Below are positions 1-9,160 of a DNA stretch of 38,816 nucleotides, piece after piece; within the stretch, counting starts at the first letter, position 1, and each line of letters opens with the position of its first letter. The notes under the pieces were generated by a model. That model worked only from the letters and a program-made list of their open reading frames with translations, was not told the origin of the DNA and made no database searches. Position numbers and translations under genes: made by a program. This DNA comes from a bacterium HR37. GTDB taxonomy: Bacteria; Desulfobacterota_D; UBA1144; Nemesobacterales; CSP1-2. The stretch is from the NCBI GenBank assembly GCA_002898375.1, contig BEIN01000023.1, positions 1 to 38,816 on the forward strand, in the 5' to 3' direction.

Positions 1-660
1 GGAGGCGTATGTTGAGAACTTAAAGCCCTTTGTATGGTCAAATCTCTCTACCGCTCTCATCAAACCAACATTTCCCTCCTGAATTAGGTCAGAAAGTGGA
101 AGAGAACGACCCATATATCTTTTTGCTATGCTTACAACGAGCCTTAAATTCGCCTTTGCAAACCTGTCCTTTAACTCTTTTGCTTTATCTGAATAAACCT
201 TCATATAAGCATTCAGTCTGTCTATACGTCTAGAAATCTCTTCCAGTTTTCTTCTATTCTTTTCGCTTTTGTGACCATTCTTCTTAATAAGAGCCTGCTT
301 GGATTTCATAAGCTTATTAATTACCGCTTTTATCTCTCGCACCTTTGCTTCACATTTTTTTATCTTAGCCGAAACCTCTATCTCCTGTTTTGGTGTAAGA
401 AGGGGTTCAGCCGCCATGTCTTTAAAATAGGCATAAAGGAGCCTAAACTGCTCATCTGGAGTCCACTCCTCTTCTTCCCTAATCTCTCCCTGAGGCTCAC
501 CGAGATCAAAATCAAATCCTAATCCATCTGAATCAAACATTAAATCGTCTTCTTTTATAACACTAATCCCTGATGAATAGCCTCCCCCCTTATCTTGGAT
601 ATATTCCTCAAGCTCGTCCTCTGATGTTCCTCCTTCAAACTCCATGTACTTTATCTCCAT
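1..660 (-). CDS. Sigma-70 family RNA polymerase sigma factor (RpoD/SigA-like), C-terminal part outside window
   Basis: An open frame of 220 codons runs on the minus strand from ATG at 660 to the window edge without a stop. Residues 1-60 are acidic and there is no recognisable region 1.1. Region 1.2 lies around residues 62-100 (includes [12 protein letters not shown]). A Lys/Arg/Glu-rich, probably coiled-coil spacer follows at about 100-150. The end is a typical region 2 start with [34 protein letters not shown] and [10 protein letters not shown]. It therefore directs RNA polymerase to promoters. The region 2 wording differs from the usual housekeeping sequence, so it may be a second RpoD-like factor rather than the primary one. 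A GGGAAGGGACGG stretch precedes the start; an alternative ATG is at 645. It follows the small gene at 709-1104 by 48 nt with no convincing terminator, so co-transcription is likely. Confidence 0.9.
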   Translation of the reverse strand, partial: MEIKYMEFEGGTSEDELEEYIQDKGGGYSSGISVIKEDDLMFDSDGLGFDFDLGEPQGEIREEEEWTPDEQFRLLYAYFKDMAAEPLLTPKQEIEVSAKIKKCEAKVREIKAVINKLMKSKQALIKKNGHKSEKNRRKLEEISRRIDRLNAYMKVYSDKAKELKDRFAKANLRLVVSIAKRYMGRSLPLSDLIQEGNVGLMRAVERFDHTKGFKFSTYAS

Positions 661-682
661 TGCCGTCCCTTCCCTCTCTTTG

Positions 683-703
683 GTTTTTGAAAAACACAAA
701 AAC
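683..703 (-). other. AT-rich hairpin between phasin-like gene and sigma factor gene
   Basis: A perfect 7-bp stem (GTTTTTG / CAAAAAC) with a 7-nt loop lies in the 48-nt gap. It is not followed by a U tract on either strand, so it does not look like a functional intrinsic terminator. Read-through into the sigma factor gene is expected. Confidence 0.35.
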
Positions 704-708
704 TGCTA

Positions 709-1104
709 TTAGAAAAACACTTTGAAACGATTAAGATATATACCAAAACAGCCAAAAGCTACCCTTGCATTTACCTGGTTAATACCCAACACCCCATTAA
801 GAACCCTACTTTCTATGGACTTTAACATCTCAACATAACCTTTCTGAAAGAGGAAAAGATCATCAACCCCATTGCTACAAAGTTCTGTAGCCTTAATTCC
901 AAAATCCAAAAGCCCTTTATAAAAATCCCTTATAGACTTTAGGTATCTCTTTTCCAAATAAAGCAAAAAATCCTTCTGACCCTCTAAAAACTCAATGCCT
1001 GCTCCCCAAAGTGGCAAAACAGACTCCCCCTCAATATCCCTTATTTGCCTGCTTTCCTCTTTTCCCCCACCTGGAATCCCTCTATTAGATACATCCTCAG
1101 CCAT
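709..1104 (-). CDS. Small phasin-like protein (putative PHA granule-associated)
   Basis: A 131-residue protein that I do not recognise by name. The N-terminal third is polar and Gly-rich. Residues 40-105 look helical and amphipathic. The segment VDDLFLFQKGYVEMLKS matches VDQVLKLQRDYVEYVKT of the phasin encoded at 16222-16626 in spacing and key residues (V, D, Q, K/R, YVE, K, S/T). Its promoter region is nearly identical to that of the phasin gene over 28 bases, including a dyad operator. Together these suggest a second phasin or PHA-linked protein. The C-terminal tail (from about residue 105, with Cys and many aromatics) is unlike phasins. The start ATG has GGAGG about 10 nt upstream. The family assignment is inference. 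Confidence 0.6.
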   Translation of the reverse strand: MAEDVSNRGIPGGGKEESRQIRDIEGESVLPLWGAGIEFLEGQKDFLLYLEKRYLKSIRDFYKGLLDFGIKATELCSNGVDDLFLFQKGYVEMLKSIESRVLNGVLGINQVNARVAFGCFGIYLNRFKVFF

Positions 1105-1147
1105 CTCTTCCGTTCCTCCAAAGAAATACCCAATATGGCACCAACAA

Positions 1148-1176
1148 ATATTAAGTTATGTATACATATTTGTCAA
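1148..1176 (-). promoter_or_regulatory. Sigma-70-type promoter of the phasin-like gene, with palindrome in the spacer
   Basis: Read on the minus strand: TTGACA (1171-1176), a 17-nt spacer, then TAATAT (1148-1153). The spacer contains a perfect 12-bp palindrome TATGTATACATA at 1157-1168, placed where a repressor could block polymerase. The expected transcript start is near 1141, giving a leader of about 36 nt. Confidence 0.65.
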
Positions 1177-1184
1177 GGTTTTTC

Positions 1185-1198
1185 TTCGCAGTTGCAAA
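1185..1198 (-). promoter_or_regulatory. Putative PHA-regulon operator, dyad TTYGCA-NN-TGCGAA
   Basis: A 14-bp imperfect dyad lies 8 nt upstream of the -35 box of the phasin-like gene. It reads TTTGCAACTGCGAA on the minus strand. The phasin promoter at 16136-16149 has the same element in the same position (TTCGCAAATGCGAA). A transcription factor shared by both genes is the simplest explanation. The regulator itself is not in this window. Confidence 0.6.
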
Positions 1199-1233
1199 CA
1201 CAATTTTAGCCATAATTTCCCCAGAATTTTAAC

Positions 1234-1260
1234 AAAAAAGCAACCAGAGCAGGCTTTTTT
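1234..1260. terminator. Bidirectional intrinsic terminator-like hairpin
   Basis: AAAAAAGC and GCTTTTTT form an 8-bp perfect stem around an 11-nt loop, giving a T6 tract on either strand. It lies 10 nt downstream of the stop codon of the SPOR-domain gene (minus), which it probably terminates. Only two GC pairs are present, so efficiency may be modest. Confidence 0.5.
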
Positions 1261-1269
1261 ACGCACTAG

Positions 1270-1893
1270 CTAATACCCACTGAACCTTAGCACAAAAGCC
1301 TCTTCCAACCCCTCTTCTTTCCGTAGGATCTGAGCAAGTGCAGTTGCTTCCTTAATCGTCTTAAATCTACCAACCCTTACCGTATTCCACTTACTACCCT
1401 CAACTGAATTGCTAAAGGTAATATAGGCATCGTACCCCCTTTCTTTTAGCCTGTCTATAAGCTTAAAGGCTCTTTCGATCTCATGATCCCTAAATGCACC
1501 AACCTGAACAGTATATAAAAAGCCAGATTCCGCAAAAACACCTTCTTGAACTGAACCCAACTGGGCAGATTCCCCCTCAAAAGAGGACCCGGGATTATCA
1601 ACCAGTGGTTTAGAAGAAATATCCTTTTCCCCAGGGGTTTCTGCCCTATTATTGGTAGCATGGACATTTATCTTAGTAGTAACCTCAGTCTCAGTAGAGC
1701 CTACGAATTCTTTACGCTCCTTACCCGTACCCCTGTGTTTACCCAACTTAACTCCAGAGTAACGAGTTACAATCTCTCCTCCAAGAAACACACCTACACA
1801 GAAAACAACAAGAAAGAAAAAAATCCTACGGAAGGAACGTTTCTTCCTGCTATCATCGGGTACCACAATAAGTCTTGGTTTCATCCTTACCAT
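1270..1893 (-). CDS. SPOR-domain membrane protein
   Basis: A 207-residue bitopic inner-membrane protein. A short basic N-terminus (RKKRSFRR) precedes one membrane segment at about residues 23-42, then a low-complexity polar periplasmic linker (about 45-125), then a C-terminal SPOR domain (about 127-205). The domain starts with YTVQVGAF and has the expected RVGRF strand near the middle. SPOR domains bind glycan strands stripped of stem peptides and bring proteins to the division septum. The role is therefore probably in septal peptidoglycan, as for FtsN/DedD, though the family is broad. A second in-frame ATG at 1884 is possible. It is divergent from trmFO across an 80-nt gap. Confidence 0.85.
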   Translation of the reverse strand: MVRMKPRLIVVPDDSRKKRSFRRIFFFLVVFCVGVFLGGEIVTRYSGVKLGKHRGTGKERKEFVGSTETEVTTKINVHATNNRAETPGEKDISSKPLVDNPGSSFEGESAQLGSVQEGVFAESGFLYTVQVGAFRDHEIERAFKLIDRLKERGYDAYITFSNSVEGSKWNTVRVGRFKTIKEATALAQILRKEEGLEEAFVLRFSGY

Positions 1894-1973
1894 ATAAAAT
1901 CACCCAATAACTATTATAAAATAGCCTTTACCTTTTATACAAAACCCTGTTCAGGTAGTATTTTTATTAGGTA

Positions 1974-3311
1974 ATGAAAGGGTCTGTTATAACGATAATA
2001 GGTGGAGGTCTTGCCGGATGTGAAGCAGCCCATCAGGTAACAAGATTTGGGCTTAGGGTAAAGCTGTTTGAAATGAGGCCCAAGAAACCAACACCAGCTC
2101 ATAAAACCCACTACCTAGGGGAGCTTGTTTGCAGTAACTCTCTTAAGTCAGACTCCTTGGAAAATGCCAGTGGAATACTAAAAGAGGAGATGCGAAGGCT
2201 AAGTTCCATAGTAATAGAAGCTGCAGATCAAAATAGGGTTCCAGCTGGTAAGGCACTAGCTGTTGACCGTGAAGGCTTTTCACGATATCTAACCAGTAAG
2301 ATAGAGAAAAATCCCCTTATAGAGATTGTAAGAGAGGAAGTACAAAGAATACCTGATCACCTAGATAGCCCCTTAATCATAGCTACAGGACCTCTAACCT
2401 CAGATCCCCTATCAGAGGATATTAAAAGATTGACAGGTTCATCACATCTTTACTTCTATGATGCTATATCTCCGATAGTAGATGCCGATACCATAGACTA
2501 TTCTAAGGTGTTTCGAGGCTCAAGATACGGAAGAGGGAAAGAAGAAGAAGGAGATTACATCAACTGCCCTTTAAATGAGGAAGAATACTACAGATTTGTA
2601 GAAGAACTAATAAAGGCAAAGAAGGTTGAAACAAAAGATTTTGAGAAGGCAATATACTTTGAGGGATGTCTCCCAATAGAGGTAATGGCAGAGAGGGGAA
2701 AAGACACACTGAGATTTGGTCCAATGAGACCGGTTGGGTTAGTTGATCCAAAGACAGGAAAAACACCTTTTGCGGTGGTTCAGTTAAGAATGGAAAATAA
2801 AGAAGGAACCATGTACAACATGGTAGGGTTTCAAACAAAGCTTACCTATCCAGAACAGAAAAGGGTATTTAGAATGATACCGGGCCTTGAGAACGCTGAA
2901 TTTATGAGATATGGGAGTGTACACAGGAACACATACATAAACTCCCCCAAGCTCCTCTATCCCACACTTCAATTCAGAAAGAACGAGCTGATTTTCTTTG
3001 CCGGACAAATAGTTGGGGTTGAAGGCTATGTAGAATCTGCAGCAATGGGTATAGTAGCAGGAATAAACGCGGCAAGAATTGCACTTGGACAAAAGCCCGT
3101 TGTTCCACCACCCGAGACTGCAATCGGTTCTCTAATACGATATATCACAGAGAGCCATACAAGTGATTTCCAACCCATGAATATAAACTTTGGTTTATTT
3201 CCGCCTCCTCCACACGGCATACCGAAATCCAGGAGCCGAAGCTTTATTGTAGAAAGAGCCCTAAGCAGCATAAAAGAATTTAAAACTCAATTGAAATACT
3301 ATTCAAATTAG
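1974..3311 (+). CDS. trmFO: Folate-dependent tRNA (uracil-5-)-methyltransferase TrmFO
   Basis: A 445-residue FAD enzyme that makes ribothymidine at position 54 of tRNA, using methylene-tetrahydrofolate as carbon donor and NAD(P)H as reductant. The FAD-binding Rossmann motif is at the N-terminus ([12 protein letters not shown], residues 8-19). The two conserved cysteines are visible in LGELVCSNS (Cys53) and [14 protein letters not shown] (Cys232). The [10 protein letters not shown] motif lies in the C-terminal FAD region. Length is normal for the family (about 440). It is the first gene of a plus-strand run with glyQ, glyS and ppdK, 52 nt upstream of glyQ. The Shine-Dalgarno sequence is weak (AGG a few bases before ATG). 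TrmFO is typical of Firmicutes, Cyanobacteria, Alphaproteobacteria and Deltaproteobacteria, and replaces SAM-dependent TrmA. Confidence 0.96.
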   Translation: MKGSVITIIGGGLAGCEAAHQVTRFGLRVKLFEMRPKKPTPAHKTHYLGELVCSNSLKSDSLENASGILKEEMRRLSSIVIEAADQNRVPAGKALAVDREGFSRYLTSKIEKNPLIEIVREEVQRIPDHLDSPLIIATGPLTSDPLSEDIKRLTGSSHLYFYDAISPIVDADTIDYSKVFRGSRYGRGKEEEGDYINCPLNEEEYYRFVEELIKAKKVETKDFEKAIYFEGCLPIEVMAERGKDTLRFGPMRPVGLVDPKTGKTPFAVVQLRMENKEGTMYNMVGFQTKLTYPEQKRVFRMIPGLENAEFMRYGSVHRNTYINSPKLLYPTLQFRKNELIFFAGQIVGVEGYVESAAMGIVAGINAARIALGQKPVVPPPETAIGSLIRYITESHTSDFQPMNINFGLFPPPPHGIPKSRSRSFIVERALSSIKEFKTQLKYYSN

Positions 3312-3363
3312 AATAAATAATGGTATTATTCTATATCTTCTTTAACAAGAATTAAGGGAAGTT

Positions 3364-4251
3364 ATGACTTTTCAGGATGTAATTCTAACACTTGAAAGAT
3401 TCTGGGCAAAGCAGGGTTGTATAATCCTACAACCCTACGACCTAGAGAAGGGAGCAGGAACCTTTCACCCGGCAACCTTTCTTAGATGTCTTGGACCGGA
3501 GCCATGGCGTGCAGCCTATGTAGAGCCTTCAAGAAGGCCTACCGATGGACGATACGGTGAGAACCCAAATAGACTTCAACACTACTACCAGTTCCAGGTT
3601 ATAATAAAGCCTTCTCTGGACAATATACAAGAAATTTACTTAGAAAGCCTCAAAGCCCTGGGGATAGACCCACAAGAACATGATATCAGATTTGTAGAAG
3701 ATGACTGGGAATCACCAACGCTAGGCGCCTGGGGGCTTGGATGGGAAGTTTGGTTAGATGGTATGGAGATCACCCAGTTTACCTACTTTCAGCAGGCAGG
3801 GGGATTTGACCTTAAGCCTGTTTCGGCTGAAATTACCTATGGAACAGAAAGGATAGCGATGTATCTTCAAGGAGTTGAAAACGTCTTTGAGCTTGAATGG
3901 ACAAAGGGAATAACATATGGGGAAATACACCACAGAACAGAAGTTGAGTTCTCAAAATACAATTTTGAAGAGTCAAATCCTGAAATGCTAAGAGACCTGT
4001 TTGAGAAATTTAAGGCTGAATGCGAAAGGTTGGTAGATAAAAAGCTCCCGCTCCCGGCCTATGATTACTGTTTAAAGTGCTCACACGTGTTCAATCTGCT
4101 AGATGCACGTGGAGCCATTGGGGTTACAGAAAGAGCCAACTACATAGGAAAGATAAGAACACTTGCAAAGATGTGTGCAGAGGCATATCTCAAGGAAAGA
4201 GAAGAGATGGGGTTTCCCCTTCTCAAAGAAAACCCATGGAGAAAGAGCTAA
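3364..4251 (+). CDS. glyQ: Glycyl-tRNA synthetase alpha subunit
   Basis: A 295-residue catalytic subunit of the bacterial alpha2-beta2 glycyl-tRNA synthetase, a class II enzyme that activates glycine and charges tRNA-Gly. The N-terminus [14 protein letters not shown], the segment [20 protein letters not shown] and [15 protein letters not shown] are characteristic and well conserved. Length matches the family (290-305). AAGGGAAG precedes the ATG. The 3' end overlaps the glyS start by 16 nt, so translation is coupled, fitting a fixed 1:1 complex. Confidence 0.98.
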   Translation: MTFQDVILTLERFWAKQGCIILQPYDLEKGAGTFHPATFLRCLGPEPWRAAYVEPSRRPTDGRYGENPNRLQHYYQFQVIIKPSLDNIQEIYLESLKALGIDPQEHDIRFVEDDWESPTLGAWGLGWEVWLDGMEITQFTYFQQAGGFDLKPVSAEITYGTERIAMYLQGVENVFELEWTKGITYGEIHHRTEVEFSKYNFEESNPEMLRDLFEKFKAECERLVDKKLPLPAYDYCLKCSHVFNLLDARGAIGVTERANYIGKIRTLAKMCAEAYLKEREEMGFPLLKENPWRKS

Positions 4252-6338
4252 TACTAGAGATAGGAACAGAAGAGATACCAGCAAGGTTTCTTGGAGAAGC
4301 AATAAGGAACCTTGGTTTGATTGCAGAACAAGAGCTAAGAAACGCTTCTCTTTCTTACAATACAATACACACCTATGGAACACCAAGGAGGCTTACTCTT
4401 AGAGTAACGGGTCTTTTGGAAAAGCAAAAAGACAGAATAGTAGAAATACTTGGCCCACCTAAAAGGATAGCTTTTGATGAAAATGGGGTTCCCACAAAAG
4501 CCGCACTTGGTTTTGCCAAATCCCAAGGGGTGGATGTAGAGGATCTGGTTATTGTAGAGCGTGAGAAGGGGGAAGTTGTAGCTGTAAGAAAAACAATAAG
4601 GGGGGAGAAAACAAAGGAACTTCTTAAAAAGCTAATTCCCCAGATAGTACTTTCCATCCCGTTTAAGAAATCGATGAGATGGGGAAACGTAGATATCTCT
4701 TTTGTAAGACCCATAAGATGGATTCTAGCGGTATACGATGGAAAAACCATTCCATTTGTTATAGGGGATGTTAAAAGCGGAGCAACCACAAGAGGGCACC
4801 GTTTCATGTCTGCCAAACCGTTTCGTATAAGAACATGGGAAGAATATGTAGACACCCTTGGAAAGAACTTTGTGGTGCTGGATCAAGATACAAGGAAAGA
4901 AACCATAAAGAAAGAGATAAACAAACTTGCAGAGAACATAAACGGTAAAGTTCAGGAAGACGAAGAGCTGCTTGATACAGTTACCCATCTTGTTGAGTTT
5001 CCCGTCGTACTTATGGGAAGCTTTAGCAGAGAATTTCTTGAGTTACCAAAAGAAGTGCTTATAAGTGTTATGAGAAACCATCAAAAGTACTTCCCTGTGT
5101 TTAGTGCAACTACAAATCCCCAAGGTTATGAACTCCTTCCGTACTTTATATTTGTATGTGGAACTCCTGTTAAAGACCCGCAAATTGTTATAAGTGGAAA
5201 CGAAAAAGTAATCAGGGCAAGATTTACAGATGCAAAGTTCTTCTTCGAAGAAGACACAAAAACCCCGCTTTCCAAAAAGATAGAGAAGCTAAAAGATATG
5301 GTATTTCTCTCCGATCTTGGCACCTACTACGATAAGACACAGAGACTAGAAAAACTTGTAACCTATATTGGGAAAACCCTTGGCCTTCAAGAAAATCAGT
5401 TAAAAGAGCTAGAAAGAGCCGCAGTTCTTTCGAAAGCAGATCTTGCTACTCAGATGGTGTTTGAATTCCCAGAGCTTCAGGGAATAATGGGTAAATACTA
5501 CGCACGTATCTCCGGGGAAACTGATCTGGTTGCAAAAGCCATTGAAGAACAGTACATGCCTACCTCCCGTGAAGGGAAATTACCAGAAACGTTAGCAGGA
5601 GCAATTCTTAGCATATCTGATAAAATCGATAATATCTCGGCATGCTTTATACTGGGTCTTACCCCAACAGGAACATCAGATCCATACGCGTTAAGACGTC
5701 AAGCAATTTCACTTATAAACATAGTTTTAAGCAAAGAACTAGACCTAGACCTTGAAAAGGTATTTCGCCATTCACTTGAGCTGATTACAAGTCAGTTTAA
5801 AAACAACGAATTAAGAGAAAGAATGGATGAGACCCTTAAATCAGTAATGGATTTTATAGCAGAAAGATTAAAAAACCTTCTTGTTTCTGAAGGATTCTCC
5901 CAAGATGTAGTTGACGCTGTAGTTGCCACTGGATTCAGCAACATAGTTGAATCCAAAAAGAAAATAGAGGCCTTAGAGGAGTTTAGAAGACTTCCTGAGT
6001 TTAACCCACTTGCAATTGCATTCAAACGTGTGGTAAATATAGTAAAAGGACAACCAAGAGGCAAGGTTGAAGAAACTCTTTTAGTTGAACCCACAGAGCA
6101 TCTACTTTATCAGGCCTTCTTAGAGGCAAAAAAGAGCATAGATGAGAAAATATCAGAAGGCAGGTATAAGGAGGCTCTTATTCAGATGAAAGCTCTTAAA
6201 GAACCAATAGATAGATACTTTGATGAGGTACTTGTAATGGATAAAGACAGTAGAATCCGGAAAAACAGATTATCAATGCTCTGGGAAATACGTGATCTCT
6301 TTTTTAAGATAGCAGACTTCTCAAAAATAAGTACATAA
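4236..6338 (+). CDS. glyS: Glycyl-tRNA synthetase beta subunit
   Basis: A 700-residue beta subunit that carries tRNA-recognition functions of the heterotetrameric glycyl-tRNA synthetase. I chose ATG 4236 because the protein then begins [18 protein letters not shown], the normal family N-terminus. The frame is open further upstream, but that stretch only mirrors glyQ in another frame. [25 protein letters not shown] and [15 protein letters not shown] are family blocks, and the C-terminus resembles the DALR anticodon-binding domain ([13 protein letters not shown] onward). Length is normal. The start lies inside the last codons of glyQ, and the gene is followed 23 nt later by ppdK. Confidence 0.97.
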   Translation: MEKELILEIGTEEIPARFLGEAIRNLGLIAEQELRNASLSYNTIHTYGTPRRLTLRVTGLLEKQKDRIVEILGPPKRIAFDENGVPTKAALGFAKSQGVDVEDLVIVEREKGEVVAVRKTIRGEKTKELLKKLIPQIVLSIPFKKSMRWGNVDISFVRPIRWILAVYDGKTIPFVIGDVKSGATTRGHRFMSAKPFRIRTWEEYVDTLGKNFVVLDQDTRKETIKKEINKLAENINGKVQEDEELLDTVTHLVEFPVVLMGSFSREFLELPKEVLISVMRNHQKYFPVFSATTNPQGYELLPYFIFVCGTPVKDPQIVISGNEKVIRARFTDAKFFFEEDTKTPLSKKIEKLKDMVFLSDLGTYYDKTQRLEKLVTYIGKTLGLQENQLKELERAAVLSKADLATQMVFEFPELQGIMGKYYARISGETDLVAKAIEEQYMPTSREGKLPETLAGAILSISDKIDNISACFILGLTPTGTSDPYALRRQAISLINIVLSKELDLDLEKVFRHSLELITSQFKNNELRERMDETLKSVMDFIAERLKNLLVSEGFSQDVVDAVVATGFSNIVESKKKIEALEEFRRLPEFNPLAIAFKRVVNIVKGQPRGKVEETLLVEPTEHLLYQAFLEAKKSIDEKISEGRYKEALIQMKALKEPIDRYFDEVLVMDKDSRIRKNRLSMLWEIRDLFFKIADFSKIST

Positions 6339-6361
6339 CATAAAAAGGGAGAACTGTTACT

Positions 6362-9160
6362 ATGGCTACTGGGATCAAAAAACATAAGGAAAACAAAATT
6401 AAGGCCAAGAAAAAAGCAAAGAAATACGTTTATTTCTTTGGCAATGGAAAGGCCGATGGAACAGGAACAATGAAAGATCTACTCGGGGGGAAGGGGGCAG
6501 GATTGGCTGAGATGACAAGAATTGGCATTCCAGTTCCCCCGGGATTTACAATCTCAACCGAGGTTTGTCGGATATTCTATGAAAACAAAAGAAAGCTCCC
6601 AAGCACAATTGTTAGGGAAATAGATGAGAATCTGGCAAAACTGGAGAAGATAACCGGAAAGAAATTTGGGAGCACAAACGATCCCCTCCTTGTTTCGGTT
6701 CGCTCTGGAGCAAAGTTTTCAATGCCTGGTATGATGGATACAATCTTAAACCTCGGTCTTAACGATACCAGCGTTGAAGGACTTGCACTAAGCACCAACA
6801 ACCCCAGATTTGCCTGGGATGCCTACAGAAGATTTATTCAGATGTTTGGTGATGTCGTACTCAAAATCGATAAAGAAAAATTCGAACAGATCCTAGAAAA
6901 GGTAAAGAATAAGTATGGGGTCAAACAGGACATTGAACTTGGGGTAGAAGCTCTTAAAGAGGTTGTTTCAGAATACAAAAAGCTTGTTAAAGAGATAACG
7001 GGTAAGGAATTTCCACAGGACCCCAGAACTCAACTCTACATGGCAATAAACGCTGTATTTCTTTCTTGGAACAATCCAAGAGCTGTTTTTTACAGAAAGC
7101 AGTACGGAATCCCAGATGATCTTGGTACAGCAGTAAATGTTCAGACAATGGTTTTTGGAAATAAGGGAGAGAAATCAGGTACCGGAGTAGGATTTACAAG
7201 GGATCCGGCAACCGGAGAAAAAATCCTTTATGCAGAGTACCTTACAAACGCTCAAGGAGAGGATGTCGTAGCCGGCATAAGAACGCCCAAGCACATAGAA
7301 GAGCTTGCAAGAGAGATGCCAGAGGTATATAAGGAACTGGTTAAAACCGCAAAAATCCTTGAAAAACACTTTAGAGATATGCAGGACTTTGAGTTTACCA
7401 TAGAAGAGGGCAAGCTATACATACTTCAAACAAGAAACGGCAAGAGAACAGGAATAGCTTCAGGGAAAATTGCCTATGATATGGTAAAAGAACGTCTTAT
7501 CACAAAAGAGGAAGCCCTTCTCAGGGTAGAACCACAACACCTAGAGCAATTCCTCTTTCCGATCTTTGATCCAAACGAGAAGAAAAACTTTAAGCAAATT
7601 GCAAAGGGACTTGCAGCATCTCCAGGTGCCGCTGCCGGACAGGTTGTATTTGATGCAGAGACAGCAGTTAAATGGAGTAGGGAGGGAAAACGTGTAATCC
7701 TCGTTAGAAAAGAGACAAGCCCGGATGATATACACGGTATGGCAGCCTCTCAGGGAGTACTAACCGCAAGGGGAGGGCGAACAAGCCACGCTGCAGTTGT
7801 AGGCAGGCAGATGGGTAAGGTGTGCGTAGTCGGAGCCGAAGAAATAGTTGTAGATGAGGAATCAAGAAGCTTCAGTGTAGGTGATACCGTGGTGAAAGAG
7901 GGAGATTACATATCTATAGATGGTTTTGAAGGTAAAGTGTACCTTGGGGATATACCTGTTATCTCCTCAGAGGTCATACAGGTAATAGAGGGAAAACTTC
8001 GTCCGGAGGAATCTGAAAAATACAGAATCTTTTCCACCATACTCAAATGGGCAGATAAGGTAAGAAAGCTTGGGATAAGAACGAACGCCGATATACCAAA
8101 GGATGCGGAAATAGCCTTAAAGTTGGGAGCAGAGGGGATAGGGCTCTGCCGTACCGAACACATGTTCTTTGCAGAAGATAGGATACCTCTTATGCAGGGA
8201 ATGATTCTTGCAAGAACCCCCGCGGAAAGAGAAGAATTTCTTGACAAGCTTTTACCAATGCAAAAGGAGGATTTCAAGGGCCTTTTCCGTGCTATGAATG
8301 GATACCCGGTTACGATAAGACTTCTGGATCCTCCACTTCATGAGTTTTTACCCAAGCGTGAGGAACTCATGGTAGAAATAAAGGAGCTTGAACTAACAGG
8401 TGGTGACCCTAAAGTACTTGAGGAGAAGAGAAGACTTCTAGCAAGGGTTGAGGAACTTCACGAATTTAACCCCATGCTGGGATTCCGCGGGTGCAGACTT
8501 GGTATTCTCATGCCAGAGATCAGCAGAATGCAAACCCAGGCTATAATGGAGGCAGCGTGCGAGGTTTCTCAGGAAGGCATAAAGGTGATTCCGGAAATAA
8601 TGGTTCCACTTGTAGGTATGCTTACCGAAATAAAGGCTCAAAAAGATATAATCGTTGAGGTAGCCGAAGAGACAATCAGAAGATACGGAAAGCGCATAAG
8701 ATACCATGTTGGTACAATGATTGAGGTTCCAAGAGCAGCTATAACAGCAGATGAGATAGCCAGGGAAGCCGAATTTTTCTCTTTTGGTACAAACGATCTC
8801 ACCCAAACGGTTTTTGCGTTTTCCCGAGATGATGCTGGAAAGTTTATAAAACACTATATGGAGAAGAAAGTAACTCTAAACGGAAAAGAGGTAGAGATTC
8901 TGGATAAGGATCCGTTTTCCACCCTCGACGTAAAGGGAGTAGGAGAGGTAATAAGGATTGCCATTGATAAAGGAAGAGAAACAAGGCCCAACATAAAACT
9001 GGGGATATGCGGAGAACACGGTGGAGACCCTGATTCCATTGAATTCTGCCACAACTTAAAAATGGATTATGTAAGTTGTTCTCCCTACAGAGTACCGATT
9101 GCAAGGCTTGCTGCAGCTAGGGCAGCACTAAAGGAGAAGGAAAAAGAAAAAGCAACTTAG
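6362..9160 (+). CDS. ppdK: Pyruvate, phosphate dikinase
   Basis: A 932-residue enzyme interconverting pyruvate + ATP + Pi with PEP + AMP + PPi in central carbon metabolism. Domains in order: an N-terminal ATP-grasp nucleotide-binding domain (about 22-370), a swivelling phosphohistidine domain with GGRTSHAAVVGRQMG (His476 the phospho-carrier, Thr474 the usual regulatory site), and a C-terminal PEP/pyruvate TIM barrel with RTEHMFF, SFGTNDLTQ and GICGEHGGDP (Cys883, the general acid). Length is slightly above the usual 875-900. The first 21 residues are an unusual lysine-rich extension. AGGGAG lies about 10 nt before the ATG. The 3' end overlaps the convergent ymdB stop by 4 nt. Confidence 0.97.
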   Translation: MATGIKKHKENKIKAKKKAKKYVYFFGNGKADGTGTMKDLLGGKGAGLAEMTRIGIPVPPGFTISTEVCRIFYENKRKLPSTIVREIDENLAKLEKITGKKFGSTNDPLLVSVRSGAKFSMPGMMDTILNLGLNDTSVEGLALSTNNPRFAWDAYRRFIQMFGDVVLKIDKEKFEQILEKVKNKYGVKQDIELGVEALKEVVSEYKKLVKEITGKEFPQDPRTQLYMAINAVFLSWNNPRAVFYRKQYGIPDDLGTAVNVQTMVFGNKGEKSGTGVGFTRDPATGEKILYAEYLTNAQGEDVVAGIRTPKHIEELAREMPEVYKELVKTAKILEKHFRDMQDFEFTIEEGKLYILQTRNGKRTGIASGKIAYDMVKERLITKEEALLRVEPQHLEQFLFPIFDPNEKKNFKQIAKGLAASPGAAAGQVVFDAETAVKWSREGKRVILVRKETSPDDIHGMAASQGVLTARGGRTSHAAVVGRQMGKVCVVGAEEIVVDEESRSFSVGDTVVKEGDYISIDGFEGKVYLGDIPVISSEVIQVIEGKLRPEESEKYRIFSTILKWADKVRKLGIRTNADIPKDAEIALKLGAEGIGLCRTEHMFFAEDRIPLMQGMILARTPAEREEFLDKLLPMQKEDFKGLFRAMNGYPVTIRLLDPPLHEFLPKREELMVEIKELELTGGDPKVLEEKRRLLARVEELHEFNPMLGFRGCRLGILMPEISRMQTQAIMEAACEVSQEGIKVIPEIMVPLVGMLTEIKAQKDIIVEVAEETIRRYGKRIRYHVGTMIEVPRAAITADEIAREAEFFSFGTNDLTQTVFAFSRDDAGKFIKHYMEKKVTLNGKEVEILDKDPFSTLDVKGVGEVIRIAIDKGRETRPNIKLGICGEHGGDPDSIEFCHNLKMDYVSCSPYRVPIARLAAARAALKEKEKEKAT

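Noticed and set aside
4077-4235. Upstream extension of the glyS frame
   Set aside because: This stretch is the glyQ 3' end in another frame; the normal glyS N-terminus starts at 4236.
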